Part shown: piece by piece, positions 35,268 to 44,513 of the stretch
How the letters are laid out: each line of letters begins with the position of its first letter
Position numbering within the stretch: position 1 is the first letter of the stretch
NCBI GenBank assembly: GCA_000383715.1
Contig: KB911928.1
Location: 1 to 64,000, forward strand
DNA: 64,000 bases
DNA from: Verrucomicrobia bacterium SCGC AAA164-E04
Lineage (GTDB): Bacteria > Verrucomicrobiota > Verrucomicrobiia > Limisphaerales > AAA164-E04
Direction: 5' to 3'
Notes under the pieces: generated by a model
Seen by the model: the letters and a program-made list of their open reading frames with translations, nothing else
Told to the model about the DNA's origin: nothing
Databases searched by the model: none
Translations under genes and position numbers: made by a program

Positions 35268-38200
35268 TCATCTGAGCATTGCATTCAAGTAACGTTGATA
35301 GGCCCTTTCGGGTTGAAAGTCTTCGACCTGACCATGCTCGTGGATTTGAATACCGAACCGTAAACGCAAGGAGGACCCTCGTTTGATGATTGTCTGGTGA
35401 TCTCGATTGGGTTTGATATCCACAGGAAAAGGATTCGCAACCAGCACACCGTAATCCCGGCTGTGAGACCAGATGTCAGGATTCCCTGGACCTGACATTA
35501 ATTGAATCCCGATAAAATGCCGGTCTACCACTCCTGCATAATCCCACCAATCTGCGATCTTCCCCCAGGTACCTGACTCATTGATTCCTCCGTGAGAAGC
35601 GAGGATACGACCGCTCCCAGATTTAACCACCAATGGTGTGGCCACTCTCAGCGCCAAACCCATTTCTTCTTTCACACCGAAATAAAATTCGTCTTCAGAT
35701 GCGTAACGCGTGTCCCACATCAATAGATAGCCATCGACGTTTGGCTGAAAACTATAATGCGTCACTTCTTCACAAATCTCAGCGCCTTCCGCATCAAGAT
35801 AGCTCTGACTAACTGAAAAACCCGCATTATCCGCGTTCACATAAACATCACCGTACCCTTTATGTGCCACCCTGCCTTCACGATTGTGCCAGAAATTAAT
35901 ATCGTTCAACACAGCATATCCAAGAGACAAGCCGGGGTGCATGTGAGGATGATCCATAGAATCTAAACCTTCAACGGGAGGATAGCGCCGCGTAACCTGC
36001 CGACCACTTGGAGTTTTGATATGCGCCCAGAACGGACGATGCACCTCAGGGTGTTGATGATAAAACCTTGCAATCGTCTGCCCATTCAAATCCACGTCCA
36101 CCCCATCGCTGAGGAAGTTTAACTCCAAAGCAGCAGGACGAGTGTTTTCTGTAGAAGTTCTGATCACTTGATCATTGGAAGGAAGATTTGCAGTAGCATC
36201 AGCCGATAAGACCGAACGCGATGAAACCAAACTTTCTTGATGAGATCCATGGGAGCCCTCATGCTTCAAGTAAGCAACCAGGTCGGCAATCTGCAAGGGT
36301 GAGAGCACATCACCCAACCCACCGGGCATGGCTGAAGATTCCGAGCTTTCTCTCTTGGCAATATCCGTCCTCAATATATCCACCGTTTGACCTGAAGGGT
36401 TGGCCAGAGTAAGCACTCTTCCCGATTCCGATACAATCAGTCCTTCATGTATTTCGCCTTCCTTGGTCTCAATGGTTAGAGAAACAAATCCCTCAGTAAT
36501 CTCCGCACTGGGTTCCAATATGGACCGAATGATCATTTCAGCATCAGCTCGAGTAGAAATATCCTTCAAATCAGGGGCAAAGGCATTGCCCTGTTGCTCT
36601 AGGCGATGACAGGCACTGCATCGCACACCCCCGGGATGGTGGAACAAGGCCCGCCCACGTGCGATGTCACCCTGGCCCTTTTCTACAAGACGAAGCACCT
36701 CCTGGTTTTGAGTGGTTTTGACTCCTGGCTGCAGCAATTGAGGTTGTATGATCACAATGTAGCCAGACTTGGACGCTTGCACTCCTTCTTTGTTGGAACC
36801 GAGCTTCACCAATCCGGCAGGCATCTCTGCTGCATAAAGTCTGTGTCTGGAATCCTGCGTTTGTAGGAACATATCCGAGGCCGTAAATGAAGCACTCAAC
36901 CAGCCGGGAGCTTTTTCACCTCTTGTGTCATCGGCAACAAACACTGTGGATGGAAAGAGTAATTCAAATTGCATTCCAGCTCCTTCTCCAGCATCCGCAT
37001 CCGCATTGGCCCCTCGAATAAAGGTTTCTCCTCCCAGTTGCTCAGGAATTTGAAGCAAGCGATACGGACGGTCGGTATAGACAGGGACTCCTTGTCGAAG
37101 GGAAGCTTGTTCGTAATCTCTCCCTGATTCAGCTTCCAGACCTCGGACTAGCTCCAGCGCAAATGTTGAAAGATCATCTTCAGGTTGAAGACCTGGTTCC
37201 TTCGATGCTTTTTCTTCAGTCAGAGGGCTTATAGCAGGTCCCTTGATAACGGGAGCAGCTTTTCCTCCCAACCGTTTTTGAGCCAGAAATGCCGACGTGG
37301 CATCTGGATCCCGTGTCATCTCCTGAATCTCGGGATCCGACAAGGCGTCGTCTTCCAACAAACTGAGCAGAGCCGCTCTGCGCACTGAAGGCTGATGATT
37401 TTTAAGAAGCGCTTTTTGCTGAGAAACAGTGAACAAATCCCGCATGGCCTGCCAGGCGGAATAATACACGAGCCGATCATCTTCCAGCGCAAGCAAACGC
37501 ACCAACTCCTTGTTCCATCGACTGTCCTTTGATTGGTGTAAGCCCAGGACCGATTCATGACGCAACCTTGCATTTTCTTCCCGCAGCCCAAGCGCCGCGT
37601 AGGCTGGAAAATTATTGGAATGCCGTTCCTTCACCTGAAATGCGACAATTCTCAAAGACTGCAGCCGACGGTTGAAGGTAGTTTGCCATTGCTCCTGAAA
37701 GAAGGCATCAAGACTCCGGTCATCGAGTCCAATTCTCCCCAGAGTCCATAGTAACCAGGTTTCGATCGCGCTGCTTTCTTCAGCCTTTTCCAGGGCTTTT
37801 TTAAGATAAGGAACAACCTGACTTCCCTGCTTGACGAGAGCATTCTGCGCATCCGCGCGCCTGACTGGCATGTGACTTGCCAACTGTTTGATTAATTTAC
37901 TTGTGGATAATTCAGAAAATGATGCGAAGCGCTCGCTTGATGCAGTCGCCGACGTATCGAGTGATTTGGGCCATAGTTTGTAAATCCTTCCTTCGTTTAC
38001 CATCCGGCCATCGCGCATCGAGGCCCCATATTGGCGTCCCCAACTAGAAATATAAATCGCTTGATCAGGTCCGAATTCAATATCAACGGGATCAAATCGA
38101 CGTCCTGAGCTTGCCTTCATCGTGCGCCCCTTCCCCGCACTCGCCAAGGTCCCCAGGGATTCGTTCAAGGGACGCATCCAGGCACCTTTCCAATGGGGTT

Positions 38201-39221
38201 TATAAAGATAAACCTCGCGCTTCAACCAGTCATTGATCAAATAAACGCCTCGATAATGCTCCGGATAACTTTCTATATCACAAAAAATCACCCCCGTTCC
38301 GGAGCCTTCAAAGAGAGGTCCTGCGGAGGGAGCCGTCGGCAAGTGATCATCACCAAGCCAATCATAGCTCCACGGATGGCCCCAACCAAAATTGGCACTG
38401 TAAAAAGGTGAAAATATTTTATCTCCCAGGTTCTGATCATTGTCCGTTCCGATCCAGTTGAACTGTGAATCGAAGGCAATGTCCCACGGGTTGCGCATGC
38501 CCCTGGAGACAATTTCCAAACCTGAACCATCTGGATTGCATCGTAGCACTCCCCCATTCAATCCCCAGTCATCATTGGGGTCGTGAAACGTATTCCTGTA
38601 GGTAGTTTTGGTGAAAAGTCTGGGTTCAGGAAAGTCAGGAACATCCTCTGGCGCAGACATCCCCCAGAGTTCTCGAAAGGCCTTGGGTGCAATACGGTCT
38701 GGTGCTTGATTCAGCCCTTTCGAGTTTCCCTTGGACATATAAAGTTTTCCATCTGGCGCCCAATTCAAACCGTGAAGTCCATGTTCAATATTACCGAGAT
38801 CGGTGTACAGGCGCAGATACTCGTCAGCCTCGTCATCCCCATCCAAATCTCTTACTACGGTCAGATCCGGTGAATTTGCGATCCATAACTGATCTCCCAG
38901 CCAGACCATCCCCTGAATATTGTTCAATCCCTCAGCAAATGCCTTGCGTCCATCCGCGACACCATCTTGATCCGAATCATAAAGCACGAAAACCTTGTCA
39001 CCCTCCGTTTCAGGTTTGGGGCGTCGATATTGCGGTCCCATCCCCACGAAGAGTCTTCCTTTTGAATCAAAAGTGATCGCACATGGATTACGCACAAGAG
39101 GTTCTTGAGCAAAGACACGCACCTCCATATCGTCAGGTACGAGTGGAAAATCCTCTATTTGTGACCACACACTCAAGCAGCTCAGTAAATTGACAATAAT
39201 GAAAGTCGCTCTCAGGTTCAT
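35268..39221 (-). CDS. PVC-type propeller/HEAT/cytochrome c protein fused to DUF6807 (PmoA-like)
   Basis: A 1317-residue exported protein (signal peptide at residues 1-20). In order it has a six-bladed glucose/sorbosone-dehydrogenase-like propeller of the 'membrane-bound dehydrogenase' type (about residues 25-420; GLHGLNWAPDGKLYMSKG, GMRNPWDIAFDSQFN) and HEAT-like helices (about 450-640). A cytochrome c heme site CSACH follows near residue 867 with the downstream PDLKDIS, and then a C-terminal DUF6807/PmoA-like domain (about 1030-1317; DHPHMHPGLSLGYAVLNDINFW). The first parts are a signature of Verrucomicrobiota and Planctomycetota. Carrying DUF6807 on the same chain links electron transfer to a probable carbohydrate-binding or catalytic beta-domain. 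Substrate is unknown. Confidence 0.85.
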   Translation of the reverse strand: MNLRATFIIVNLLSCLSVWSQIEDFPLVPDDMEVRVFAQEPLVRNPCAITFDSKGRLFVGMGPQYRRPKPETEGDKVFVLYDSDQDGVADGRKAFAEGLNNIQGMVWLGDQLWIANSPDLTVVRDLDGDDEADEYLRLYTDLGNIEHGLHGLNWAPDGKLYMSKGNSKGLNQAPDRIAPKAFRELWGMSAPEDVPDFPEPRLFTKTTYRNTFHDPNDDWGLNGGVLRCNPDGSGLEIVSRGMRNPWDIAFDSQFNWIGTDNDQNLGDKIFSPFYSANFGWGHPWSYDWLGDDHLPTAPSAGPLFEGSGTGVIFCDIESYPEHYRGVYLINDWLKREVYLYKPHWKGAWMRPLNESLGTLASAGKGRTMKASSGRRFDPVDIEFGPDQAIYISSWGRQYGASMRDGRMVNEGRIYKLWPKSLDTSATASSERFASFSELSTSKLIKQLASHMPVRRADAQNALVKQGSQVVPYLKKALEKAEESSAIETWLLWTLGRIGLDDRSLDAFFQEQWQTTFNRRLQSLRIVAFQVKERHSNNFPAYAALGLREENARLRHESVLGLHQSKDSRWNKELVRLLALEDDRLVYYSAWQAMRDLFTVSQQKALLKNHQPSVRRAALLSLLEDDALSDPEIQEMTRDPDATSAFLAQKRLGGKAAPVIKGPAISPLTEEKASKEPGLQPEDDLSTFALELVRGLEAESGRDYEQASLRQGVPVYTDRPYRLLQIPEQLGGETFIRGANADADAGEGAGMQFELLFPSTVFVADDTRGEKAPGWLSASFTASDMFLQTQDSRHRLYAAEMPAGLVKLGSNKEGVQASKSGYIVIIQPQLLQPGVKTTQNQEVLRLVEKGQGDIARGRALFHHPGGVRCSACHRLEQQGNAFAPDLKDISTRADAEMIIRSILEPSAEITEGFVSLTIETKEGEIHEGLIVSESGRVLTLANPSGQTVDILRTDIAKRESSESSAMPGGLGDVLSPLQIADLVAYLKHEGSHGSHQESLVSSRSVLSADATANLPSNDQVIRTSTENTRPAALELNFLSDGVDVDLNGQTIARFYHQHPEVHRPFWAHIKTPSGRQVTRRYPPVEGLDSMDHPHMHPGLSLGYAVLNDINFWHNREGRVAHKGYGDVYVNADNAGFSVSQSYLDAEGAEICEEVTHYSFQPNVDGYLLMWDTRYASEDEFYFGVKEEMGLALRVATPLVVKSGSGRILASHGGINESGTWGKIADWWDYAGVVDRHFIGIQLMSGPGNPDIWSHSRDYGVLVANPFPVDIKPNRDHQTIIKRGSSLRLRFGIQIHEHGQVEDFQPERAYQRYLNAMLR

Positions 39222-39397
39222 ACCGAAAGATTAAAACTTTCACATCAGGGTGCAAGAATTGAAAGAGGATCAATTGCTCATTTTGTGAGGGTCAAGCAAG
39301 TTACTGAAGGGCGGGTTTGCTTGGAGCTGATGAACAAGTAAGCCTCCGTGGAGAACGGGCATGAAATCCAAGCTCAGTTCGTGAAACATGTATGAAT
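39222..39397. other. Intergenic gap between divergent/tandem minus-strand genes, no feature seen
   Basis: 176 bases between the end of yacG and the start of the giant cytochrome gene. It must contain the promoter of the cytochrome gene and the 3' end of the yacG transcript, but I cannot point to a convincing -35/-10 pair or a hairpin with T-run. Confidence 0.5.
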
Positions 39398-39634
39398 CTA
39401 CCGTTGCCCATATGGATCCTGACCGGGATCATCCAGGTATGTTCCGGGTGGTAGATCGCCATAACCCTGAAACAAATCAGGGCGCAGATTTTCGGTAATC
39501 AGCATCTCTTCGTCAAACCACTTCCCTAAATCAACCCATTTACATCGCTTGGAACAAAAAGGCCCAAAGCCACCTTTGAACCACGCTCCCTTCTGGCGGC
39601 AAGTGGGGCATGCAACCTGAATACTTGATCTCAT
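39398..39634 (-). CDS. yacG: YacG-type zinc-finger protein (DNA gyrase inhibitor family)
   Basis: 78 residues from the ATG chosen here; a TTG at 39676 would add 14. The zinc knuckle is complete: CPTC and, 15 residues later, CSKRC, followed by KWVDLGKWFDEE, the YacG family hallmark. In E. coli YacG binds GyrB and inhibits DNA gyrase. The C-terminal tail is acidic and proline/glycine-rich. It lies 42 bases downstream of the adenylate-kinase-like gene and is probably its operon partner. Confidence 0.88.
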   Translation of the reverse strand: MRSSIQVACPTCRQKGAWFKGGFGPFCSKRCKWVDLGKWFDEEMLITENLRPDLFQGYGDLPPGTYLDDPGQDPYGQR

Positions 39635-39676
39635 AATGCATGGCGTTTTCACCTTGGGATTCAAGCCTTTCGACAA

Positions 39677-40915
39677 CTAACCACGACGAATTTCAGAACC
39701 TTGAAAACGAATTGAAATACGAAAAACTTTTTTCTCACGGCAATTGATCAGCCCCGTTTTTAAATCCACGCGCTCAGGAATTTCAATGCGATGCAGATCC
39801 ACCACAGCATGAAACCCACGCTCTGAGAAAATGTCGATTAATATGGCCATAGCCAGATCGTCATGCAGGAGCTTATCCTCAGAATTTACGGTTGCCAGAC
39901 CTGAAATTGCGTGGCGGAAAACAATGGGAAGGATTTTTTCCTGAACAAACTGAATCACCTGATGGAATAATTCGGGATGCTCCAAGGCATATGCGTCCAG
40001 TCTTTTTACCAGATCCTGACGCGCATGCAGGATAATTTCACTCGCGAGGGGAAGGATTCGCAGACTATCAAAGGTTTCTGGATCTAGTTCCAACAAACTT
40101 TGATAACGCACCTCGTTCAGAATATTTTGTTCAACTTCCTGAATCGACCCCTGTGCGTTGATGAAATGGTAGAAAAAAGTCTGCTTGAGGGATTGAAGTG
40201 CATCCCAGGTTTGCTCCTTGAACACTCCATAACGACGACTTGCTGCCTCGGGGTCACGATCGGTGGCTCGCAATTCGATTATTTCGCCGACTCCGGTAGA
40301 TTTGACCTCTTCATTGTGCTCGGCAATTTGCTTCCCTCGCTTGATCTGTCGGTCGACACTTGTTTTTTCATCCACAAACAAGACCATGATGTGGATCGTG
40401 GGTTGCCTGAAATGGACACGTAATGGCGTATCATAATAACGGACACGTAATTCCTTCATTTTATCTACAAGCACTTTCAAGCATTCCACTTGAACTTTCG
40501 TTCTCGGAAAGCCATCAAGAATGGCACCATCCCTGTAGTCTTTTTCAAGTAATTTACGGAAAAGGATCCCCATTACCTCTCGATCCCCCACCATGCCACC
40601 TGAATTCTTGATTCGCCTGGATTCTGGACTGTTGAGGAGTGAACTGACCACGATGGAATCACAGGTCAGACCACGAGCTTTCTGAACGAATCGAGTGTGA
40701 GTCCCCTTGCCAGCCCCCGGAGCTCCACCTAATAAAATAATTTCCTTGGGGAACCGGAGATTCTCTGGGCCCTGCTCCTGTTCCAACTCCGTCCAGATGG
40801 TGTTGAAGATCATTTGCGCATCCTTGATCTCCAAGTCCTCCACAATAGGTTTGGTTTTCTTGGAAATCTTCAGTGTATCTCCAGCAATATCGGTGGTCTG
40901 TGTTGTAGAAACCAT
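39677..40915 (-). CDS. Adenylate kinase-like NMP kinase with long N- and C-terminal extensions
   Basis: 412 residues, about twice the length of a normal adenylate kinase. After a 55-residue N-terminal extension comes an intact P-loop GGAPGAGKGT (residues 63-72). The NMP-binding DGFPRTKVQ and the lid-region RATDRDPEAASRRYGVFKEQT follow the adenylate kinase pattern. The roughly 160-residue C-terminal part (from the LLELDPETFDSL segment to the end) matches nothing I recognise. The first half should transfer phosphate between ATP and a nucleoside monophosphate. Whether it is the cell's only Adk is unknown. Confidence 0.8.
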   Translation of the reverse strand: MVSTTQTTDIAGDTLKISKKTKPIVEDLEIKDAQMIFNTIWTELEQEQGPENLRFPKEIILLGGAPGAGKGTHTRFVQKARGLTCDSIVVSSLLNSPESRRIKNSGGMVGDREVMGILFRKLLEKDYRDGAILDGFPRTKVQVECLKVLVDKMKELRVRYYDTPLRVHFRQPTIHIMVLFVDEKTSVDRQIKRGKQIAEHNEEVKSTGVGEIIELRATDRDPEAASRRYGVFKEQTWDALQSLKQTFFYHFINAQGSIQEVEQNILNEVRYQSLLELDPETFDSLRILPLASEIILHARQDLVKRLDAYALEHPELFHQVIQFVQEKILPIVFRHAISGLATVNSEDKLLHDDLAMAILIDIFSERGFHAVVDLHRIEIPERVDLKTGLINCREKKVFRISIRFQGSEIRRG

Positions 40916-41014
40916 GTTTTAAGTGCCCATGCTTACCGGAGGTGACTCAACAATTCAAGGTTGTAAAATTAAGATCCACTTTTTTGTTTGATTGCTTGCA
41001 TGAAAGGTAAGTGC

Positions 41015-41569
41015 TCAGTGCTTTGCCCTGATCATTTCCACAACATTGAGCAAATCATCAGCAATCCACCAGGGATGCTTTCCCGATCCCAGCTTAGCCT
41101 CAGTCTCCGCTCCATATCCGGTTCGGATCAGAACAGATGCCCTGACACCTGCATTTTTACCACACTCAAGATCTGATAGCTTATCTCCAACCATAAAGGA
41201 TTGATCCAGTTGCAAGCCAAATTCCCGGGAAGCATCCTTCAGGAAGTTTGGTGAAGGCTTTCTACCATAACTTGGCTCTTCAGGTGATTCAGGGGCAAAG
41301 TAAATGCGATCAAACTCGATTCCTTCAGGTTGAAGTGTTTCGATCAGCCGGGCGTTCACCCGGTGCATATCTTCCAAAGTGTAATATCCTCGACCGATAC
41401 CAGATTGATTCGTGACGATGAAAAGCCGGTAACCAAGCTGCATCAGTTGCGTCAGCGCAGGAACAACCTCAGGAAAGAGAGTCAACTGATCGGGATCACT
41501 GAGGTAGGATTTTTCTATATTCAGTGTTCCGTCACGGTCCAGAAAAACAGCTTTTTTTTTATCAGTCAT
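41015..41569 (-). CDS. gmhB: D-glycero-D-manno-heptose 1,7-bisphosphate phosphatase
   Basis: A 184-residue HAD-IIIA phosphatase. The nucleophile pair is in DRDGTLN (Asp11, Asp13); IVTNQSGIGRG, YGRKPSPNF and VGDKLSDLECGKNAG supply the other HAD motifs. It removes the 1-phosphate or 7-phosphate of heptose bisphosphate on the route to ADP-heptose for the LPS inner core. The Cys/His zinc loop seen in E. coli GmhB is replaced here by FAPESPEEPSYGRKP, with no cysteines. The 8-base overlap with the heptose kinase gene supports the assignment. Confidence 0.87.
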   Translation of the reverse strand: MTDKKKAVFLDRDGTLNIEKSYLSDPDQLTLFPEVVPALTQLMQLGYRLFIVTNQSGIGRGYYTLEDMHRVNARLIETLQPEGIEFDRIYFAPESPEEPSYGRKPSPNFLKDASREFGLQLDQSFMVGDKLSDLECGKNAGVRASVLIRTGYGAETEAKLGSGKHPWWIADDLLNVVEMIRAKH

Positions 41570-42581
41570 CCGAAGGAAAGGTGCTCAATAATTCATCAAC
41601 ACTGGAAATTGCCGTCCCTACCTTACCAACAACCACACCCGCTGCATGATTAGCAACGATGGCCGATTCAATTGGAGAAGCCCCTCCGGCAACGGCAACG
41701 GTAAAAGCAGCAATAGCCGTGTCACCCGCACCCGAAACATCATAAACCTCCTTTGCCATCGTGGGAATATGAAACGGCTTTTGATTGCGCCGACAAAGAA
41801 GCATTCCGTGTTCTCCTAATGTGACAAGCATCATGGCCGGATTTGCCCTCTGCATGAGAAGTGCAACTACTTCCAGCAAGGCTTTATCTTCGAGTGGATT
41901 ATCAGGCCCAGGAGTTTCGGTGCGCTGAACCAATGCAAAGGCTTCCTTGCGGTTAGGAGTCATCAGGGACAAACCATGCAATCGCAGTGAGCGCACTGGC
42001 TTGGGGTCCATGCTCAACCAGATACCACGGTCACGACAAAGATCCACCATTCGGTCCAATAGTTCCTGAGTGACGATGCCCTTTCCATAATCGCAAAGGA
42101 CCACCGCAGCTACCTTGGGCGAAAGAGCTTTTTCAACCTTCGCAATCAGGCGTTCGGTTAATTCCTTGTTGAGTAGATCTTTTTGCTCGCGATCGACACG
42201 AACGATTTGCTGACGCTGCGCAACAATCCTTGTTTTGAGGCCAGTAGTGCGCTCTCTTGTCCGTATTAAGCCCGAGCATTTGACCCCCCATTGCCCCAGC
42301 TGTTCACCCAGCTGCTCACCAGGGTGATCTTTACCGATCACCGAATAAGCAGAGGTATGAATATCCCAGGCGGTAAGATTGCGAGCTACGTTGGCAGCTC
42401 CTCCGGGCATGTAATTTTCGCGACGAAAATCAAGGACAGGCACGGGCGCCTCAGGCGAGATGCGCGAGACATTTCCCCAGATGAATTGATCCAGCATGAC
42501 GTCCCCTACCACAAGAATACGCTGTTTTTGAGCTTGTATGAATACTTCTTCAACCCTGTTTTGTTTCAGCAAAGATTTCAT
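41562..42581 (-). CDS. hldE1: D-glycero-beta-D-manno-heptose-7-phosphate kinase
   Basis: 339 residues corresponding to the kinase half of bifunctional HldE (RfaE domain I), a PfkB/ribokinase-fold enzyme. VVGDVMLDQFIWGNVSRISPEAPVPV and MPGGAANVARNL form the sugar site, and DVSGAGDTAIAAF is the PfkB signature with the catalytic Asp. The adenylyltransferase half is absent and must be encoded separately, as in other bacteria with split RfaE1/RfaE2. Next to gmhB it makes two successive steps of ADP-heptose synthesis. Confidence 0.92.
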   Translation of the reverse strand: MKSLLKQNRVEEVFIQAQKQRILVVGDVMLDQFIWGNVSRISPEAPVPVLDFRRENYMPGGAANVARNLTAWDIHTSAYSVIGKDHPGEQLGEQLGQWGVKCSGLIRTRERTTGLKTRIVAQRQQIVRVDREQKDLLNKELTERLIAKVEKALSPKVAAVVLCDYGKGIVTQELLDRMVDLCRDRGIWLSMDPKPVRSLRLHGLSLMTPNRKEAFALVQRTETPGPDNPLEDKALLEVVALLMQRANPAMMLVTLGEHGMLLCRRNQKPFHIPTMAKEVYDVSGAGDTAIAAFTVAVAGGASPIESAIVANHAAGVVVGKVGTAISSVDELLSTFPSDD

Positions 42582-42585
42582 GCGA

Positions 42586-43383
42586 TCACGGTTTGGTAAG
42601 GAATGCGGTTAAGGGGCTGGTTGGTTGTGCCGTTCGCGAAGTATCTACCGCACCAATTTCGAAAGCCTCACGTCCAGCCTGGACGGCTTTACAAAATGCT
42701 TTTGCCATGCGCACTGGATCATCGCATACGGCCATCGCCGTGTTAATCAGCACAGCATCAGCCCCCAACTCCATGGCCTCGGATGCATGACTAGGGGCCC
42801 CCAGGCCCGCATCAATCACCACAGGCACTTCTGACTGCTCGATGATGATTTGAATCTGGTCGCGTGTCACGATACCTCGATTCGACCCAATGGGCGCCCC
42901 CAATGGCATGACAGTAGCGGTTCCGACCTCCTGCAATCGCTTGGCCAACACAGGATCGGCATTGATGTAAGGCAACACGGTGAACCCTTCTTTGACTAAA
43001 GTTTCCGCTGCTTTGAGGGTTTCGATAGGATCCGGCAGGAGATAGCGAGGATCAGGATGAATTTCCAGTTTCACCCACTTGGGCAGCCCCGCGGCAACTG
43101 CCAACCTAGCCAGACGAACGGCTTCGTCGGCATCCATTGCTCCGCTGGTGTTGGGAAGCAGCAAGTATCTGTCCGAGTCGATGTATTCGAGGATATTGGC
43201 AAATGGATCTTTTTTCCCCGACAAGTCAGCTCGTCTCAACGCAACCGTTACAATCTCCGTTTCACTGGCTGCGAGCGCCTCACGCATCAATTCGGAGGAA
43301 GAGAACTTACCTGTGCCAGCCAGCAGCCTGGAGTGGAAAGTACGATCACCGATCTTGAGCAATGACTGGTTAGATTTCGTCAT
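42586..43383 (-). CDS. thiG: Thiazole synthase ThiG
   Basis: 265 residues, the normal length. The protein is a TIM barrel that forms the thiazole phosphate moiety of thiamine from 1-deoxy-D-xylulose 5-phosphate, dehydroglycine and ThiS-thiocarboxylate. Visible landmarks are [30 protein letters not shown], the Schiff-base lysine in [10 protein letters not shown], and the phosphate-binding [26 protein letters not shown]. No other thi gene and no TPP riboswitch is near; the 48-base upstream gap is too small for one. It is packed 4 bases ahead of hldE1. Confidence 0.95.
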   Translation of the reverse strand: MTKSNQSLLKIGDRTFHSRLLAGTGKFSSSELMREALAASETEIVTVALRRADLSGKKDPFANILEYIDSDRYLLLPNTSGAMDADEAVRLARLAVAAGLPKWVKLEIHPDPRYLLPDPIETLKAAETLVKEGFTVLPYINADPVLAKRLQEVGTATVMPLGAPIGSNRGIVTRDQIQIIIEQSEVPVVIDAGLGAPSHASEAMELGADAVLINTAMAVCDDPVRMAKAFCKAVQAGREAFEIGAVDTSRTAQPTSPLTAFLTKP

Positions 43384-43431
43384 GTAGAAAAAAGGTAGGT
43401 CAATTTCATAAAAGGTCCAGAGTGCATTGAG

Positions 43432-44046
43432 TCAAACCGTCATTTCAAGCAGGCGTTCACTCAATTGACCACGCCAACGCTCAAAAAACGTCCATTCGTG
43501 ATAAAGTGGAGTCAAGTTCTGAGATAACTCCGGAGAAATAGTATGATCCGTCTCGATGAGATTCCATCCCTCATTCAGAGATTCCAACTGTAACTGCAAG
43601 CGATCAATTTGCTGATTAATTTTTTTCAGCATGGATTCAACAAGCTGACGAATGCTCATACTTTTTTTCAGAAACAGGATTCGCGATAATTCCGAGGCGT
43701 CTTCACCGGGCTTGTCTTTGATGATTGTGTCTAAGTTGTGAAGCAGCGCTCCGATTTCCATGAAAAAATCTCCAAGCTCATCGGGCACCTGACGCAGATT
43801 ACCTGGAGCGGAGCCAGTTTGAAGGGTAAGCAGGTGTTTCAATCGGGACGGGGTGTGAGAAAGGATGCGTTGAGCTTCATTGACCAACGCGGCATCTGGC
43901 TGCTCCGGATCCTCGTCCGGATGTCCCCCCTCCCGGTCAGGGTGAACGGAGACGGATAGTTTCAGGTAATTTGCCTTGAGCGCGCTTTCGTCAATGCAAG
44001 GCTGAACAGGCAAGCCAAGGATCTTGAAATAATTAAACTGTCTCAT
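43432..44046 (-). CDS. hscB: HscB-like J-domain co-chaperone
   Basis: 204 residues. Residues 1-70 form a J domain (FNYFKILGLPVQPCIDESAL, the HPD motif in SVSVHPDREGG, and LVNEAQRIL). They are followed by a helical C-terminal domain of the HscB type that would contact the Fe-S scaffold IscU. The upstream neighbour encodes an IscA-family protein, 23 bases away, which supports a role in Fe-S cluster assembly with HscA. The ATG at 44046 is preferred to a start 54 bases upstream that would overlap the IscA gene. Cys ligands found in some HscBs are absent. Confidence 0.82.
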   Translation of the reverse strand: MRQFNYFKILGLPVQPCIDESALKANYLKLSVSVHPDREGGHPDEDPEQPDAALVNEAQRILSHTPSRLKHLLTLQTGSAPGNLRQVPDELGDFFMEIGALLHNLDTIIKDKPGEDASELSRILFLKKSMSIRQLVESMLKKINQQIDRLQLQLESLNEGWNLIETDHTISPELSQNLTPLYHEWTFFERWRGQLSERLLEMTV

Positions 44047-44069
44047 GCAGATAAGATACCAGATCGCCC

Positions 44070-44456
44070 TCAGGCGCTGAAACTTTCTCCACAGGAGCAA
44101 CTGGTGGCCGCATTCGGGTTATTGACCTTGAAACCACCATCCTGCAGAGTTTCGGCGTAATCAAGCTCGGAACCGGTTACGTACAAGGCACTTTTAGGAT
44201 CCACAACCACATTGACACCGCCCGATTCAACCAGAATATCCCGATTGGCAGGCCGATCTTGTAGATCCATTTTGTATTGAAGGCCGGAACAACCACCGCC
44301 AACTACAGCCACACGCAGCACGCCCTCTGGCCGCCCTTGGCGCTTCAATAGCTTGGATACCTTGCCGACCGCACTGGAAGTCAATTTAATCAAACGCTCA
44401 TCGCCCTTTCGGACAACGACGTCTTCGTTTTTTTTCTGAACTTTACCTGCAATCAT
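44070..44456 (-). CDS. IscA/ErpA-family iron-sulfur assembly protein
   Basis: 128 residues with a basic N-terminal extension of about 20 residues. The HesB-like core has the three conserved cysteines, one in VGGGCSGLQYKM and two in the C-terminal SCSCGESF. It would carry an iron or a [4Fe-4S]/[2Fe-2S] cluster to recipient apoproteins. Which A-type carrier (IscA, ErpA, SufA) it is cannot be decided by eye. It is encoded directly ahead of the HscB-like gene. Confidence 0.92.
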   Translation of the reverse strand: MIAGKVQKKNEDVVVRKGDERLIKLTSSAVGKVSKLLKRQGRPEGVLRVAVVGGGCSGLQYKMDLQDRPANRDILVESGGVNVVVDPKSALYVTGSELDYAETLQDGGFKVNNPNAATSCSCGESFSA

Positions 44457-44513
44457 TTTCGAGGAGTAACCTATCCGTCTTTGGATATAAATTCAACGGA
44501 CAACCGAGAAGAA

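Noticed and set aside
43384-43431. TPP riboswitch ahead of thiG
   Set aside because: Only 48 bases separate thiG from the previous gene; too short for the element and no THI-box pattern seen.
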